9,817 bases of DNA from an uncultured Chlorobiota bacterium (GTDB lineage: Bacteria > Bacteroidota > Bacteroidia > Bacteroidales > JAADGE01), in contig CAMZKI010000175.1 of the NCBI GenBank assembly GCA_947311125.1, forward strand, positions 1 through 9,817. Reading direction: 5' to 3'. Position numbers and translations under genes: made by a program. Every line of letters starts with the position of its first letter. The first letter of the stretch is position 1. The notes beneath the pieces are model-generated. The model was given only the letters and a program-made list of their open reading frames with translations, was not told the origin of the DNA and did not search any database. This document shows positions 1 through 6,705 of this stretch, piece by piece.

Positions 1-50
1 GCAGTAATTACTGCAAGAATAAGAATTACTATAATTATTTTCCCTTTCAT
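1..50 (-). CDS. 5' end of an exported or membrane protein gene (partial)
   Basis: Reading the minus strand from the ATG at 50-48 gives an open frame to the window edge, beginning MKGKIIIVILILAVIT. Two lysines followed by an uninterrupted hydrophobic run is the pattern of a signal peptide or N-terminal membrane anchor. The start lies 13 bases after the stop of the upstream metallo-hydrolase gene on the same strand, so the two are probably co-transcribed. Only 16 complete codons are visible, so neither family nor function can be given. It could also be a chance short frame, although the position and composition are what a real gene start would show. Confidence 0.5.
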   Translation of the reverse strand, partial: MKGKIIIVILILAVIT

Positions 51-63
51 TTTGTTGTGTTAT

Positions 64-828
64 TTAAATTTCAATATTTAAACCGTCATAAGCCAAATTT
101 ATATTTTCAGGCAGAGATTTAATATCATTGTCTTCAAAACTTATTTTATGACTTATATGAGTAAGATATGCTTGCTTAGGTTTTAATTCTTTAATAATTT
201 CAAGTGCTTCTTCCAGATTAAAATGCGACACGTGTTTTTTACGTCTTAATGCGTTAATAACAAGCAAATCAAGTTTTTTTAATTTCTCTTTTTCCTGACT
301 GCTAATATAATTCATATCAGTGATATAGGCAAAATTATTAATTCGATAGCCGAAAACAGGCAGTTTCATATGTATCCCTCTTACCGGAATAATTTTAGTA
401 TCTTCAATTAAAAAAGTTTTGTTTTTTATTATGTTAAATTTTATTTTTGGAATACCGGGATAATCCCTGCGTTCTTCAATGTAAGCAAAATCTCGTGTCT
501 GCAGTGTATCGCAAACACGTTTCTCGGCATAGATATCCATAGGCTTTTTTTGTATGTAATTGAATGCCCGCACATCGTCCAATCCGCCGATATGGTCTTT
601 ATGCTCATGAGTCAAAAGAATTGCATCTAATTTTTTTACATTTTCCCGCAGCATTTGTTGTCTGAAATCGGGTCCGGCATCTATTAAAATATTTTTATTA
701 TTTATGCTGATAAGAGATGAGCTTCTCAGCCTTTTTTCTTTAGGGTTTTCTGAGGTGCAAACTTCACAATTACAACCTATAACGGGAACACCTTGCGATG
801 TTCCTGTTCCGAGAAACGTTACTTTCAA
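64..828 (-). CDS. MBL-fold metallo-hydrolase, PhnP-like
   Basis: A 254-residue cytoplasmic protein of the metallo-beta-lactamase superfamily, close in pattern to PhnP-type phosphodiesterases. The N-terminus has GTGTSQGVPVIGC followed by Cys19, Cys21 and Cys24, the cysteine cluster that binds a structural zinc in PhnP relatives. The metal-binding HxHxDH motif is His74, His76, Asp78, His79. Further candidate ligands are His153, Asp171 (in YITDMN), His202 (in HVSHFNLEEA) and His224 (in LTHISH). Length is normal for the family. In Escherichia coli PhnP hydrolyses a 5-phosphoribosyl 1,2-cyclic phosphate in phosphonate breakdown, but no phn genes are visible here, so the substrate is unknown. The start codon is TTG at 828-826. 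An in-frame stop at 858-856, with no ATG in between, leaves this as the only start that keeps the conserved MKVTFLGTGTSQG beginning. Confidence 0.88.
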   Translation of the reverse strand: MKVTFLGTGTSQGVPVIGCNCEVCTSENPKEKRLRSSSLISINNKNILIDAGPDFRQQMLRENVKKLDAILLTHEHKDHIGGLDDVRAFNYIQKKPMDIYAEKRVCDTLQTRDFAYIEERRDYPGIPKIKFNIIKNKTFLIEDTKIIPVRGIHMKLPVFGYRINNFAYITDMNYISSQEKEKLKKLDLLVINALRRKKHVSHFNLEEALEIIKELKPKQAYLTHISHKISFEDNDIKSLPENINLAYDGLNIEI

Positions 829-861
829 GATTTTATATTTATTTTGATTGAAAAATTAAGG

Positions 862-892
862 TAAAATTATAAATAATGATAATCTTTGCAAA
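862..892 (-). promoter_or_regulatory. Predicted Bacteroidota-type promoter for the MBL-fold hydrolase gene
   Basis: On the minus strand TTTG (892-889) is followed after exactly 19 bases by TAATTTTA (869-862). This matches the Bacteroidota primary sigma factor pattern TTTG-N19-TAnnTTTG except for the last base. Transcription would start near 855, leaving a leader of about 26 bases before the TTG start at 828. The -33 element lies inside the 10-bp palindrome at 884-893. The call rests on pattern and spacing only, in AT-rich DNA. Confidence 0.4.
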
Positions 893-893
893 G
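884..893. promoter_or_regulatory. Perfect 10-bp palindrome in the divergent intergenic region
   Basis: CTTTGCAAAG is a perfect palindrome. It sits 14 bases before the chosen ATG of the secreted protease and covers the predicted -33 TTTG of the opposite-strand promoter. On the plus strand its left half also forms the end of TAATCTTTG (880-888), a near match to the -7 element with one extra base, although no TTTG lies at the right distance upstream. It may be an operator shared by both genes or a chance palindrome. Confidence 0.25.
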
Positions 894-906
894 CAAAATA
901 CAGTTT

Positions 907-3411
907 ATGAGGCAAAATATAATAATTCTTTTTTTTCTGTTTATGTTTCAAAATACTTTTGCTCAGTTGAACATAGGCGGGAGTCCTTATGGTTTTAATA
1001 TCCGTCTTAATTTAAAACCGGAGAACGAATTACCGAGAATATATTTAGAAAAGTCGGATAATAAAGTTCTTACAGAAGAAGCGATACGGAACGATGCAAA
1101 AGACAAGCCATGGCAATTCGGAAAGAATATTGCAGTCAATATTGATATTAAGAAACTTGCCGCTGTCGAAAATATTCCTGAAGGAAAATTATATCGTTTA
1201 ATAATAATTTCAAAAAATGCTCTAACGATTAATTTAAAGTTTTTAGAGTTTAAAGTTCCCGATAAATCTGTTTTATATATTTATAATTCTGATAAAACTG
1301 ATGTTTTAGGCGGTTTTACGTCTTCTAATATGCAAAAAAGCGGAACATTTGCTACAAGTTTGATAAGAGGAGATGAAATTGTTATTGAATATTTTGAACC
1401 GTATAATGCCGATTTTTCCGGAGAACTGATTCTCGACAGAGTAACGCACGGTTTTAGAGGAGTCGGAGATATGGTAAAGGCTTTCGGAAATTCAGGCGAT
1501 TGTAATATGAATGTTGCCTGCGACGACGGAACTTACAGCGACCAAATTCGTTCGGTTTGTATGCTGGTAACCGGAGGTTCCGGTTTTTGTTCGGGTGCTT
1601 TGATAAATAATACTAAAGATGATGGTAAACCTTATATATTAACAGCAAATCATTGCTATGAAAATCCTGCCGATTTGGTGTTTTGGTTTAATTGGCAAAG
1701 TGCAACATGTGATAATCCGTCAATTTCACCGAGTCATAATGATTTATCCGGTGCAGTATTGCGGGCAAAGGACTATGAATCAGATTTTTGCTTATTTGAA
1801 ATGAATGATATTCCGCCGTATACTTATAATGTTTATTATTCCGGCTGGAATAATGAAGATGTTCCTCCGGTAACATCTGTTTCCGTTCACCATCCGAGTG
1901 CTGATATTAAAAAAATATCTTACGATGATGACTCTTCCGTTTCAGACTATTATCTCGGTAATTCAAGTTCGGAAACTTCACACTGGAAAGTTGTTTGGGA
2001 CAGAAATACAACAACAGAAGGCGGTTCGTCGGGGTCGCCGCTGTTTAATCAAAACGGTTTAATCATCGGGCAATTACACGGCGGATATGCTTCTTGCTTA
2101 AACCTTACGGAACCGGATTGGTACGGCAAATTTTCATATTCATGGAACACCGGAACAACACCGGAAACACGGCTTAAAGACTGGTTAGACCCGTTAAATT
2201 TGAATATAACGGAATATCCCGGATATGACCCTAATCTGCCTGTTGCCGATTATGATGCACAAATGCTTATGATTATTTCTCCGGAGAAGTATTATTACGG
2301 AAAAAACAGATTCACACCGTCTTTTAAAATAAGAAACAGAGGAAATCAAGACCTTACTTCCGTTACCGTAACCTATGAAATTGATAATACTGATGTAAAA
2401 AGCAAGCAGTGGACGGGGAGTCTTGCAACCGGAGAAATTGCCGAAATTAAATTTGATGAGATTTTATTACCTTTCGCAAAACATACTATTAAAGTATGGA
2501 CAAGCAATCCTGACGGATTTACGGATGAATATCGGTATAATGATACAATTCAAATGACTTTTTATGTTTATGAAACAATTTTTGAAGATGATTTTGAAAA
2601 TGCTGATACTTGGGAACTTTCAGGTGAATTTCAAATCGGAAATCCGGAAGGACTCGGCGGCGAAAAAGGTTATCCCGACCCTGAAAATGCTTTCTCAGGA
2701 AATAATGTTCTCGGAACGGATTTAACCGGCTTGGGAAATCATACCGGCGACTACGAAAATAATATCGGGTATGAAAAAGAATATGCCGTTTCGCCGGTAA
2801 TTGACTGCAGAAATTATGAAAATATTCAACTCTCATTTCAGCGGCAATTGGGTATTGACCAATACAGATTTGATAAGGTGTCAATTGATATACAGAATGA
2901 TACAGACGAATGGGTAAATATTTGGAGAAATTATAACACGGTTATCGCCGACAGCATTTGGACTAAACAAACTTTTGATATTTCCGAGTATGCCGATAAT
3001 CAAAAAATAAAGATAAGGTTTTCATTGGGTCCGACAGACCATGCCGATCAGTATTGCGGCTGGAATATTGATGATTTTATTGTTTCCGGAACCGAAATTA
3101 CAAATCCGGAACAGCCTGAAAGCAATATTTTTATTTACCCAAATCCCGCGGACAATTATTTTTATATCGAATTTTTAAACAGGGAAGAGTTTTTATATGC
3201 AGACATAATTGTATCTGATTTATCGGGGAAAATTATTTTTCAAAGATATTTTTCTGGAAATGAGATAAAAAACATAAATACGTCAACCTACAATAAACAA
3301 TTGATAAAGATAGACTTGCCGCAAAGAAGTATAGGCTTGTTTGTTGTAAGAGTCAGTACTGACAAAGGACGTTTTATTGGAAAATTAACAGCAATTCCCG
3401 TACGCAATTAA
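907..3411 (+). CDS. Secreted lysyl-endopeptidase-like serine protease with T9SS type A sorting domain
   Basis: An 834-residue multidomain protein. The ATG at 907 is chosen because MRQNIIILFFLFMFQNTFAQ is a clean signal peptide; a TTG at 886 would add seven polar residues in front. Residues about 21-195 resemble the N-terminal propeptide region of this family. Residues about 197-430 align by eye with Achromobacter lysyl endopeptidase (family S1): His249 in TANHC, Asp293 in SDFCLFEM and Ser375 in GGSSGSP form the triad. His391 in GQLHGG and Asp404 in PDWYGK correspond to the residues that set Lys specificity there (remembered family knowledge). A CARDB-like beta domain follows (about 450-558), then a jelly-roll, MAM-like domain (about 559-728) that may bind a surface or substrate. 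The last 95 residues, with IYPNPA and GLFVVRV, form a T9SS type A sorting domain. Expected location is the cell surface or medium. Two stops stand in tandem (3409-3414). Confidence 0.93.
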   Translation: MRQNIIILFFLFMFQNTFAQLNIGGSPYGFNIRLNLKPENELPRIYLEKSDNKVLTEEAIRNDAKDKPWQFGKNIAVNIDIKKLAAVENIPEGKLYRLIIISKNALTINLKFLEFKVPDKSVLYIYNSDKTDVLGGFTSSNMQKSGTFATSLIRGDEIVIEYFEPYNADFSGELILDRVTHGFRGVGDMVKAFGNSGDCNMNVACDDGTYSDQIRSVCMLVTGGSGFCSGALINNTKDDGKPYILTANHCYENPADLVFWFNWQSATCDNPSISPSHNDLSGAVLRAKDYESDFCLFEMNDIPPYTYNVYYSGWNNEDVPPVTSVSVHHPSADIKKISYDDDSSVSDYYLGNSSSETSHWKVVWDRNTTTEGGSSGSPLFNQNGLIIGQLHGGYASCLNLTEPDWYGKFSYSWNTGTTPETRLKDWLDPLNLNITEYPGYDPNLPVADYDAQMLMIISPEKYYYGKNRFTPSFKIRNRGNQDLTSVTVTYEIDNTDVKSKQWTGSLATGEIAEIKFDEILLPFAKHTIKVWTSNPDGFTDEYRYNDTIQMTFYVYETIFEDDFENADTWELSGEFQIGNPEGLGGEKGYPDPENAFSGNNVLGTDLTGLGNHTGDYENNIGYEKEYAVSPVIDCRNYENIQLSFQRQLGIDQYRFDKVSIDIQNDTDEWVNIWRNYNTVIADSIWTKQTFDISEYADNQKIKIRFSLGPTDHADQYCGWNIDDFIVSGTEITNPEQPESNIFIYPNPADNYFYIEFLNREEFLYADIIVSDLSGKIIFQRYFSGNEIKNINTSTYNKQLIKIDLPQRSIGLFVVRVSTDKGRFIGKLTAIPVRN

Positions 3412-3436
3412 TAACGTGTATATCATAAATAACATA

Positions 3437-4150
3437 ATGTCTGAAAAAGGAAAAATCTATTTAATTCCGACAACGCTCGGAGACAGTGAAATAAAATCGG
3501 TAATACCGGCAAATGTTGTTGATATTATTGAAAGTTTACAATTTTTTATTGTTGAAAATATTCGTACTGCACGACGATATATCAGAAAAGTATCAAAAAC
3601 AAAAAATATCGATGAAATAACTTTTTTTGAATTGAACAAGCATACAAAACCGGAAGAAATTTCGGGATTTTTAAAACCTTGTTTGTCCGGAAATCCTGTC
3701 GGGATAATGTCAGAAGCAGGGAATCCCGGAATTGCCGATCCCGGTGCATCGGTTATTGCCGAAGCACATAAAAAGAATATAGATGTTATTCCTTTGGTCG
3801 GACCGTCTGCAATTTTACTTGCTTTAATATCTTCCGGAATGAACGGGCAAAATTTTGCATTTAACGGGTATTTACCTGTTAAAGATAACGAAAGGATAAG
3901 AAAAATTCAGGAATTGGAAAAAAAATCAATTACCGAAAATCAAACTCAAATTTTTATGGAAACGCCTTTCAGAAATATGAAAATGTTGGATTCTGTATTG
4001 AAAACCTGTAAAAAAAATACACTCTTATGTATAGCAGCAGATATAACTCTTAAAACCGAATTTATAAAAACAAAAACAATAGGTGAATGGAAAAAACAAA
4101 AACCGCAAATCAATAAAAGACCTTCAATTTTTATATTACAGGCACAATAA
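3437..4150 (+). CDS. RsmI-like SAM-dependent methyltransferase, short form
   Basis: A 237-residue cytoplasmic protein of the tetrapyrrole-methylase fold, closest in motif order to RsmI, which 2'-O-methylates C1402 of 16S rRNA. Visible signatures are KIYLIPTTLGD at the N-terminus (RsmI has a TPIGNL-type motif), SEAGNPGIADPG at 92-103 (RsmI has SDAGTPGISDPG), LVGPSA at 120-125 in the SAM-binding region, FAFNGYLP near 140-147, FMETPFRN at 173-180 and RPSIFIL near the end. It is about 45 residues shorter than typical RsmI (around 280), and the usual EDTR motif is replaced by ENIRTARR. It is therefore probably the separate short subfamily common in Bacteroidota, whose target I do not know. The ATG at 3437 is preferred over an in-frame GTG at 3416 because it places the conserved KIYLIPT strand at the start. 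It lies 25 bases after the protease gene and 5 bases before the kinase gene. Confidence 0.82.
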   Translation: MSEKGKIYLIPTTLGDSEIKSVIPANVVDIIESLQFFIVENIRTARRYIRKVSKTKNIDEITFFELNKHTKPEEISGFLKPCLSGNPVGIMSEAGNPGIADPGASVIAEAHKKNIDVIPLVGPSAILLALISSGMNGQNFAFNGYLPVKDNERIRKIQELEKKSITENQTQIFMETPFRNMKMLDSVLKTCKKNTLLCIAADITLKTEFIKTKTIGEWKKQKPQINKRPSIFILQAQ

Positions 4151-4155
4151 TTAAA

Positions 4156-4608
4156 ATGTCGTTAAAAAATATGAGAAAGTTTTCAATTACCGATAAATTA
4201 GTTGTTGCATCAATATTCATAAGTGTTGTTACTATAACTATAGTTGCTTCTTTTTCTTTTTACCGAACAAAAGATGCAATCTTGGAAAGAACCTTTAATC
4301 AGTTGACATCTGTTCGTGTAATAAAAACTAACTTAATTGAGAAATTTTTTAATACCTGTATAAAAGAGGTAAAACTTGCAAAATCATCTTCCGATATTAT
4401 AAACCTCACGCAACAAATTAATGACACAGGTAATATATTTAACTATGAGAAGGAATACGACCTTAAACCGAAAAATAATCTTTTTTTAAAAGAGGTTTCG
4501 GAAGATTATTACAACAGAATTTTTATAATAAGTAAAAGCGGTAATATTTTTTTATTAAAAATTCGGAAAAAGAATGTGATAACAGTATCTCTGATTTTGA
4601 AGATTTGA
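4156..4608 (+). CDS. Sensor histidine kinase, N-terminal part (membrane anchor and first half of Cache domain), broken by a -1 frameshift
   Basis: This frame encodes 150 residues; only about the first 133 belong to the ancestral kinase. A transmembrane helix lies at about residues 14-36 (KLVVASIFISVVTITIVASF), followed by the start of an extracytoplasmic Cache-type sensor domain ending in DYYNRIFIISKSGNIF. After the T-run at 4547-4553 this frame reads a basic, unrelated tail (KIRKKNVITVSLILKI) and stops at 4606-4608. The -1 frame instead continues IKNSEKECDNSISDFEDLI and runs without a stop into the kinase. The start is 5 bases after the methyltransferase gene. A second in-frame ATG at 4171 is possible. 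Unless the frame is corrected by slippage, or the shift is a sequence error, this fragment alone would be a membrane stub with no signalling activity. Confidence 0.8.
   Translation: MSLKNMRKFSITDKLVVASIFISVVTITIVASFSFYRTKDAILERTFNQLTSVRVIKTNLIEKFFNTCIKEVKLAKSSSDIINLTQQINDTGNIFNYEKEYDLKPKNNLFLKEVSEDYYNRIFIISKSGNIFLLKIRKKNVITVSLILKI
4548..4554 (+). other. Candidate -1 frameshift (slippery) heptamer T TTT TTA
   Basis: In the frame of the upstream kinase fragment the codons here are ATT TTT TTA, so bases 4548-4554 read T TTT TTA, an exact X XXY YYZ heptamer. Slipping back one base gives ATT AAA AAT next, which continues the Cache domain and leads into the intact kinase domain. A fused product would have 133 + 462 = 595 residues. 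I see no strong downstream hairpin (only the 4-bp stem GATA-acag-TATC at 4578-4589) and no upstream Shine-Dalgarno-like stimulator. A single T missing from an original eight-T run would look identical. Confidence 0.45.
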
Positions 4609-5942
4609 TAAATAAGACAACAGAAAAATCGATATTTATAAAAGACTACTCAAAAAATGACAGTTGTAATTATATTACTTTAAGTTCCGTAATTCTAAGT
4701 AAAGAAAATGAATATGAAGGAATAATAGTTTTTGAAATATCTTCAGAGCCGATTGATGTCGTAATGCTTGAGAATAATTCATCAGGCGGTTTAGGTAAAT
4801 CCGGAGAGTCATACTTAGTCGGTAAAGATTATTTAATGAGAAGTTCTTCACGTTTTCAAAATGAATCGATAATGAAAACGATTGTAAAAAACCAAGCCGT
4901 TGAAGCAGCCCTTAAGAATAAAACCGGAACAGTTATTATTGAAGACTATCGAGGCGTTAAAGTATTAAGTTCGTTCGGAAAATTAAATTTGCCTTTTTTT
5001 GACTGGGTTATTTTGGCTGAAATAGATTATCAGGAAGCTGTAGTTCCGATATATAAGATAAGAAGCGAAATTATCTTTATAAGTATCTTTATTTTTATAT
5101 TTATATTAATTGCCGTTATTATTTTATCTAAAATGATGACATACCCTATTGAGAAACTGAATAATGCGGCACATGAGGTAAGTAAAGGTAATTTAGACAT
5201 TGAAATACGCTCAAAATTAAGCGATGAGATAGGTGTACTGACAGAATCTTTTAATAATATGATTAAAAAATTAAAACATCAGTCAAAAATAATAGAAGAA
5301 GAGCAAAAAAAGAGCCTTGTATCACTAATTGACGGGCAGGAGATTGAAAGACAAAGATTATCAAGAGAATTGCATGACGGTTTAGGACAGTCGCTAATAG
5401 GTTTAAAACTAAGGTATGAGAGTTGTATAACAAAACTGAGAAACTCCGAAGACTCAAAAACGGGGGCTGAAAAACTGAGAGAATTATTTGATAAAACAAT
5501 TGATGAAATACGCAGAATATCCAATAATTTAATGCCTGCTGCTTTGTCAGAATTCGGATTATTAACGGCAATTCAAAATATTTGTAACGAAATTTCAAAA
5601 ACTACAAATACCGTCGTTAAATTTTCTGTTTACGGGAAAAATCAAATTAAAAATCAAAATACCGATATATACATATTCAGAATAATTCAAGAGGCTTTAA
5701 CAAATATTATAAAACATTCCGGAGCTTCAAATGCTCATGTAAATTTTTACTTTAAAGAAAACGAAGTCTTAATTGAAATTAAAGATAACGGAAAAGGTTT
5801 TGATGTATCAAAAGAAAAAAATATAAAAGGAAACGGGTTGGCAAATATGATAGACAGAACAGTTATATTGTCAGGTAAAATAAACATAAAATCCGTAATA
5901 TCCGAAGGAACGGTTATAGAAATAAAAATACCTTATCAATGA
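4605..5942 (+). CDS. Sensor histidine kinase, C-terminal part (rest of Cache, TM, HAMP, HisKA_3, HATPase_c)
   Basis: This frame is open from 4545. The TTG at 4605 is only the first nominal start, and the natural reading enters by a -1 shift near 4554. It encodes the rest of the Cache domain, with the conserved stretch GLGKSGESYLVGKDYLMRSSSRF. Next come a second transmembrane helix (about residues 306-328 of the fused protein), a HAMP linker (TYPIEKLNNAAHEVSKGNLD), a coiled coil and a HisKA_3 dimerisation domain with phospho-acceptor His at codon 5373-5375 in RELHDGLGQSL. The ATPase domain has the N box QEALTNIIKHSG (Asn codon 5703-5705), G1 DNGKGF and G2 KGNGLANM. This is the NarX/DesK/LiaS class, which pairs with LuxR-type regulators. 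Its TGA stop overlaps the ATG of the response regulator (ATGA), which indicates translational coupling. All kinase motifs are intact, arguing against long-standing decay. Confidence 0.85.
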   Translation: MINKTTEKSIFIKDYSKNDSCNYITLSSVILSKENEYEGIIVFEISSEPIDVVMLENNSSGGLGKSGESYLVGKDYLMRSSSRFQNESIMKTIVKNQAVEAALKNKTGTVIIEDYRGVKVLSSFGKLNLPFFDWVILAEIDYQEAVVPIYKIRSEIIFISIFIFIFILIAVIILSKMMTYPIEKLNNAAHEVSKGNLDIEIRSKLSDEIGVLTESFNNMIKKLKHQSKIIEEEQKKSLVSLIDGQEIERQRLSRELHDGLGQSLIGLKLRYESCITKLRNSEDSKTGAEKLRELFDKTIDEIRRISNNLMPAALSEFGLLTAIQNICNEISKTTNTVVKFSVYGKNQIKNQNTDIYIFRIIQEALTNIIKHSGASNAHVNFYFKENEVLIEIKDNGKGFDVSKEKNIKGNGLANMIDRTVILSGKINIKSVISEGTVIEIKIPYQ

Positions 5943-6598
5943 ATAAAATAAAAATTATACTGGTCGACGATCACCATATTGTAAGAGACGGAATAAAATC
6001 TCTTTTATCTGAAAATGAGAAAATAGAAATTACAGGAGAAGCAACAAGCGGTTATGAACTGTTTCAGTTGCTTAATAAACGAATCCCTGATTTAATTCTT
6101 TTAGATATCTCGTTACCTAAAATGTCAGGAATCGAAGTTGCAAAAGTTTTATCATCAAATTTTAAGCAAATAAAGATATTGATGCTGTCAATGCACATAT
6201 CGGAAGATTTTATTTTTAATGCCGTAAAAGCCGGAGTTAAAGGTTACTTACCTAAAAACACCACAAGAGAAGAACTGCTTTCGGCAATTACTGAAATATA
6301 TGAAGGCAAAGAGTTTTTCAGCAAATCAATTTCCGATGTAATTTTAAAAAGTTATCTCAGTAAAGCTCGCTTAGGTTTAGATATTTCAAAAAATAAACTG
6401 AATAATCTTACAAACAGAGAAAGAGAAATTTTACAATATGTTGCAGAAGGTATGAATAACCCGGATATAGCACAGATGCTTTCGATAAGCATAAGAACCG
6501 TTGAAACACACAAGGCAAGTATTATGAAAAAGTTAGACTTGAAAAATACGGTGGACTTGGTCAAATTTGCAATAAAAAACAATATTACAAAAATTTAA
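5939..6598 (+). CDS. NarL/FixJ-family response regulator (REC-LuxR HTH)
   Basis: A 219-residue DNA-binding response regulator. The receiver domain (about 1-120) has the acidic pair Asp10-Asp11, phospho-acceptor Asp56 in LLDISLP, the switch Ser84 in LMLS and Lys106 in GYLPK. The LuxR-type helix-turn-helix (about 155-215) begins LTNREREILQYVAEGMNNPD, with recognition-helix region RTVETHKASIMKKL. Length and domain order are typical. It overlaps the kinase stop by 4 bases, so it is almost certainly the partner of that HisKA_3 kinase. Its target genes are not shown by sequence; the torF-like/amt operon starting 107 bases downstream is the nearest candidate. Confidence 0.95.
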   Translation: MNKIKIILVDDHHIVRDGIKSLLSENEKIEITGEATSGYELFQLLNKRIPDLILLDISLPKMSGIEVAKVLSSNFKQIKILMLSMHISEDFIFNAVKAGVKGYLPKNTTREELLSAITEIYEGKEFFSKSISDVILKSYLSKARLGLDISKNKLNNLTNREREILQYVAEGMNNPDIAQMLSISIRTVETHKASIMKKLDLKNTVDLVKFAIKNNITKI

Positions 6599-6619
6599 AC
6601 TCATCTTCTAAGTAAAACG

Positions 6620-6635
6620 CGTATCTTATAATACG
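6620..6635 (+). other. Small inverted repeat after the response regulator gene
   Basis: CGTAT-cttata-ATACG forms a 5-bp stem with a 6-base loop, 21 bases after the regulator stop codon. It lacks a T-tract directly after the stem, so it is at best a weak terminator or RNA-end structure. It could also be a short dyad for a DNA-binding protein, or chance. Confidence 0.2.
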
Positions 6636-6645
6636 AATATACACG

Positions 6646-6677
6646 ATTGCCTGAAAAAATAAAAAAACTCAATTTTG
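6646..6677 (+). promoter_or_regulatory. Possible promoter for the torF-like/amt operon
   Basis: ATTG (6646-6649), 20 bases, then CAATTTTG (6670-6677) resembles the Bacteroidota pattern TTTG-N19-21-TAnnTTTG with one mismatch in each element. Transcription would start near 6684, giving a leader of about 20 bases and placing the inverted repeat at 6677-6704 across the start site. No sigma-54 type GG/GC element is seen here. Support is by pattern only. Confidence 0.3.
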
Positions 6678-6704
6678 TTGAAATTAAAAACTAAATATTT
6701 CAAC
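6677..6704 (+). promoter_or_regulatory. 8-bp inverted repeat directly upstream of the torF-like start codon
   Basis: GTTGAAAT (6677-6684) and ATTTCAAC (6697-6704) are exact reverse complements separated by 12 bases, so their centres lie 20 bp apart, about two helical turns. The right arm ends one base before the ATG at 6706. As DNA it could be an operator for a dimeric regulator such as the LuxR-type protein encoded just upstream. As RNA it could form a hairpin over the ribosome landing site. Neither role is shown. Confidence 0.35.
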
Positions 6705-6705
6705 A

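Noticed and set aside
886..906. TTG start at 886 for the secreted protease, adding seven residues
   Set aside because: The ATG at 907 gives a standard signal peptide, and the upstream segment overlaps the palindrome and possible -7 element.
2145..2175. Short direct repeat of ACACCGGAA in the protease gene
   Set aside because: It encodes the linker-like residues TGTTPET and reflects codon preference for CCG and GGA, which recurs throughout the window.
1688..2884. Minus-strand open frames inside the protease gene (1688-1876 and 2519-2884)
   Set aside because: They lie fully inside a well-supported gene, have skewed composition, and show no recognisable domain or start context.
3416..3436. GTG start at 3416 for the methyltransferase
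   Set aside because: It adds YIINNI before the ATG at 3437 without matching the family N-terminus, and lies only 4 bases after the protease stop.
4555..4600. Downstream RNA structure to stimulate frameshifting in the kinase
   Set aside because: Only 4-bp stems (such as GATA-acag-TATC) are visible, too weak to count as a pseudoknot or stimulator.
5263..6582. Minus-strand open frames under the kinase and response regulator genes
   Set aside because: They are antisense shadows of conserved coding sequence; their hydrophobic look comes from reversed AT-rich codons.
6599..6705. Sigma-54 promoter or riboswitch upstream of the torF-like/amt operon
   Set aside because: No GG-N10-GC element at the right spacing and no extended conserved RNA structure could be found in these 107 bases.
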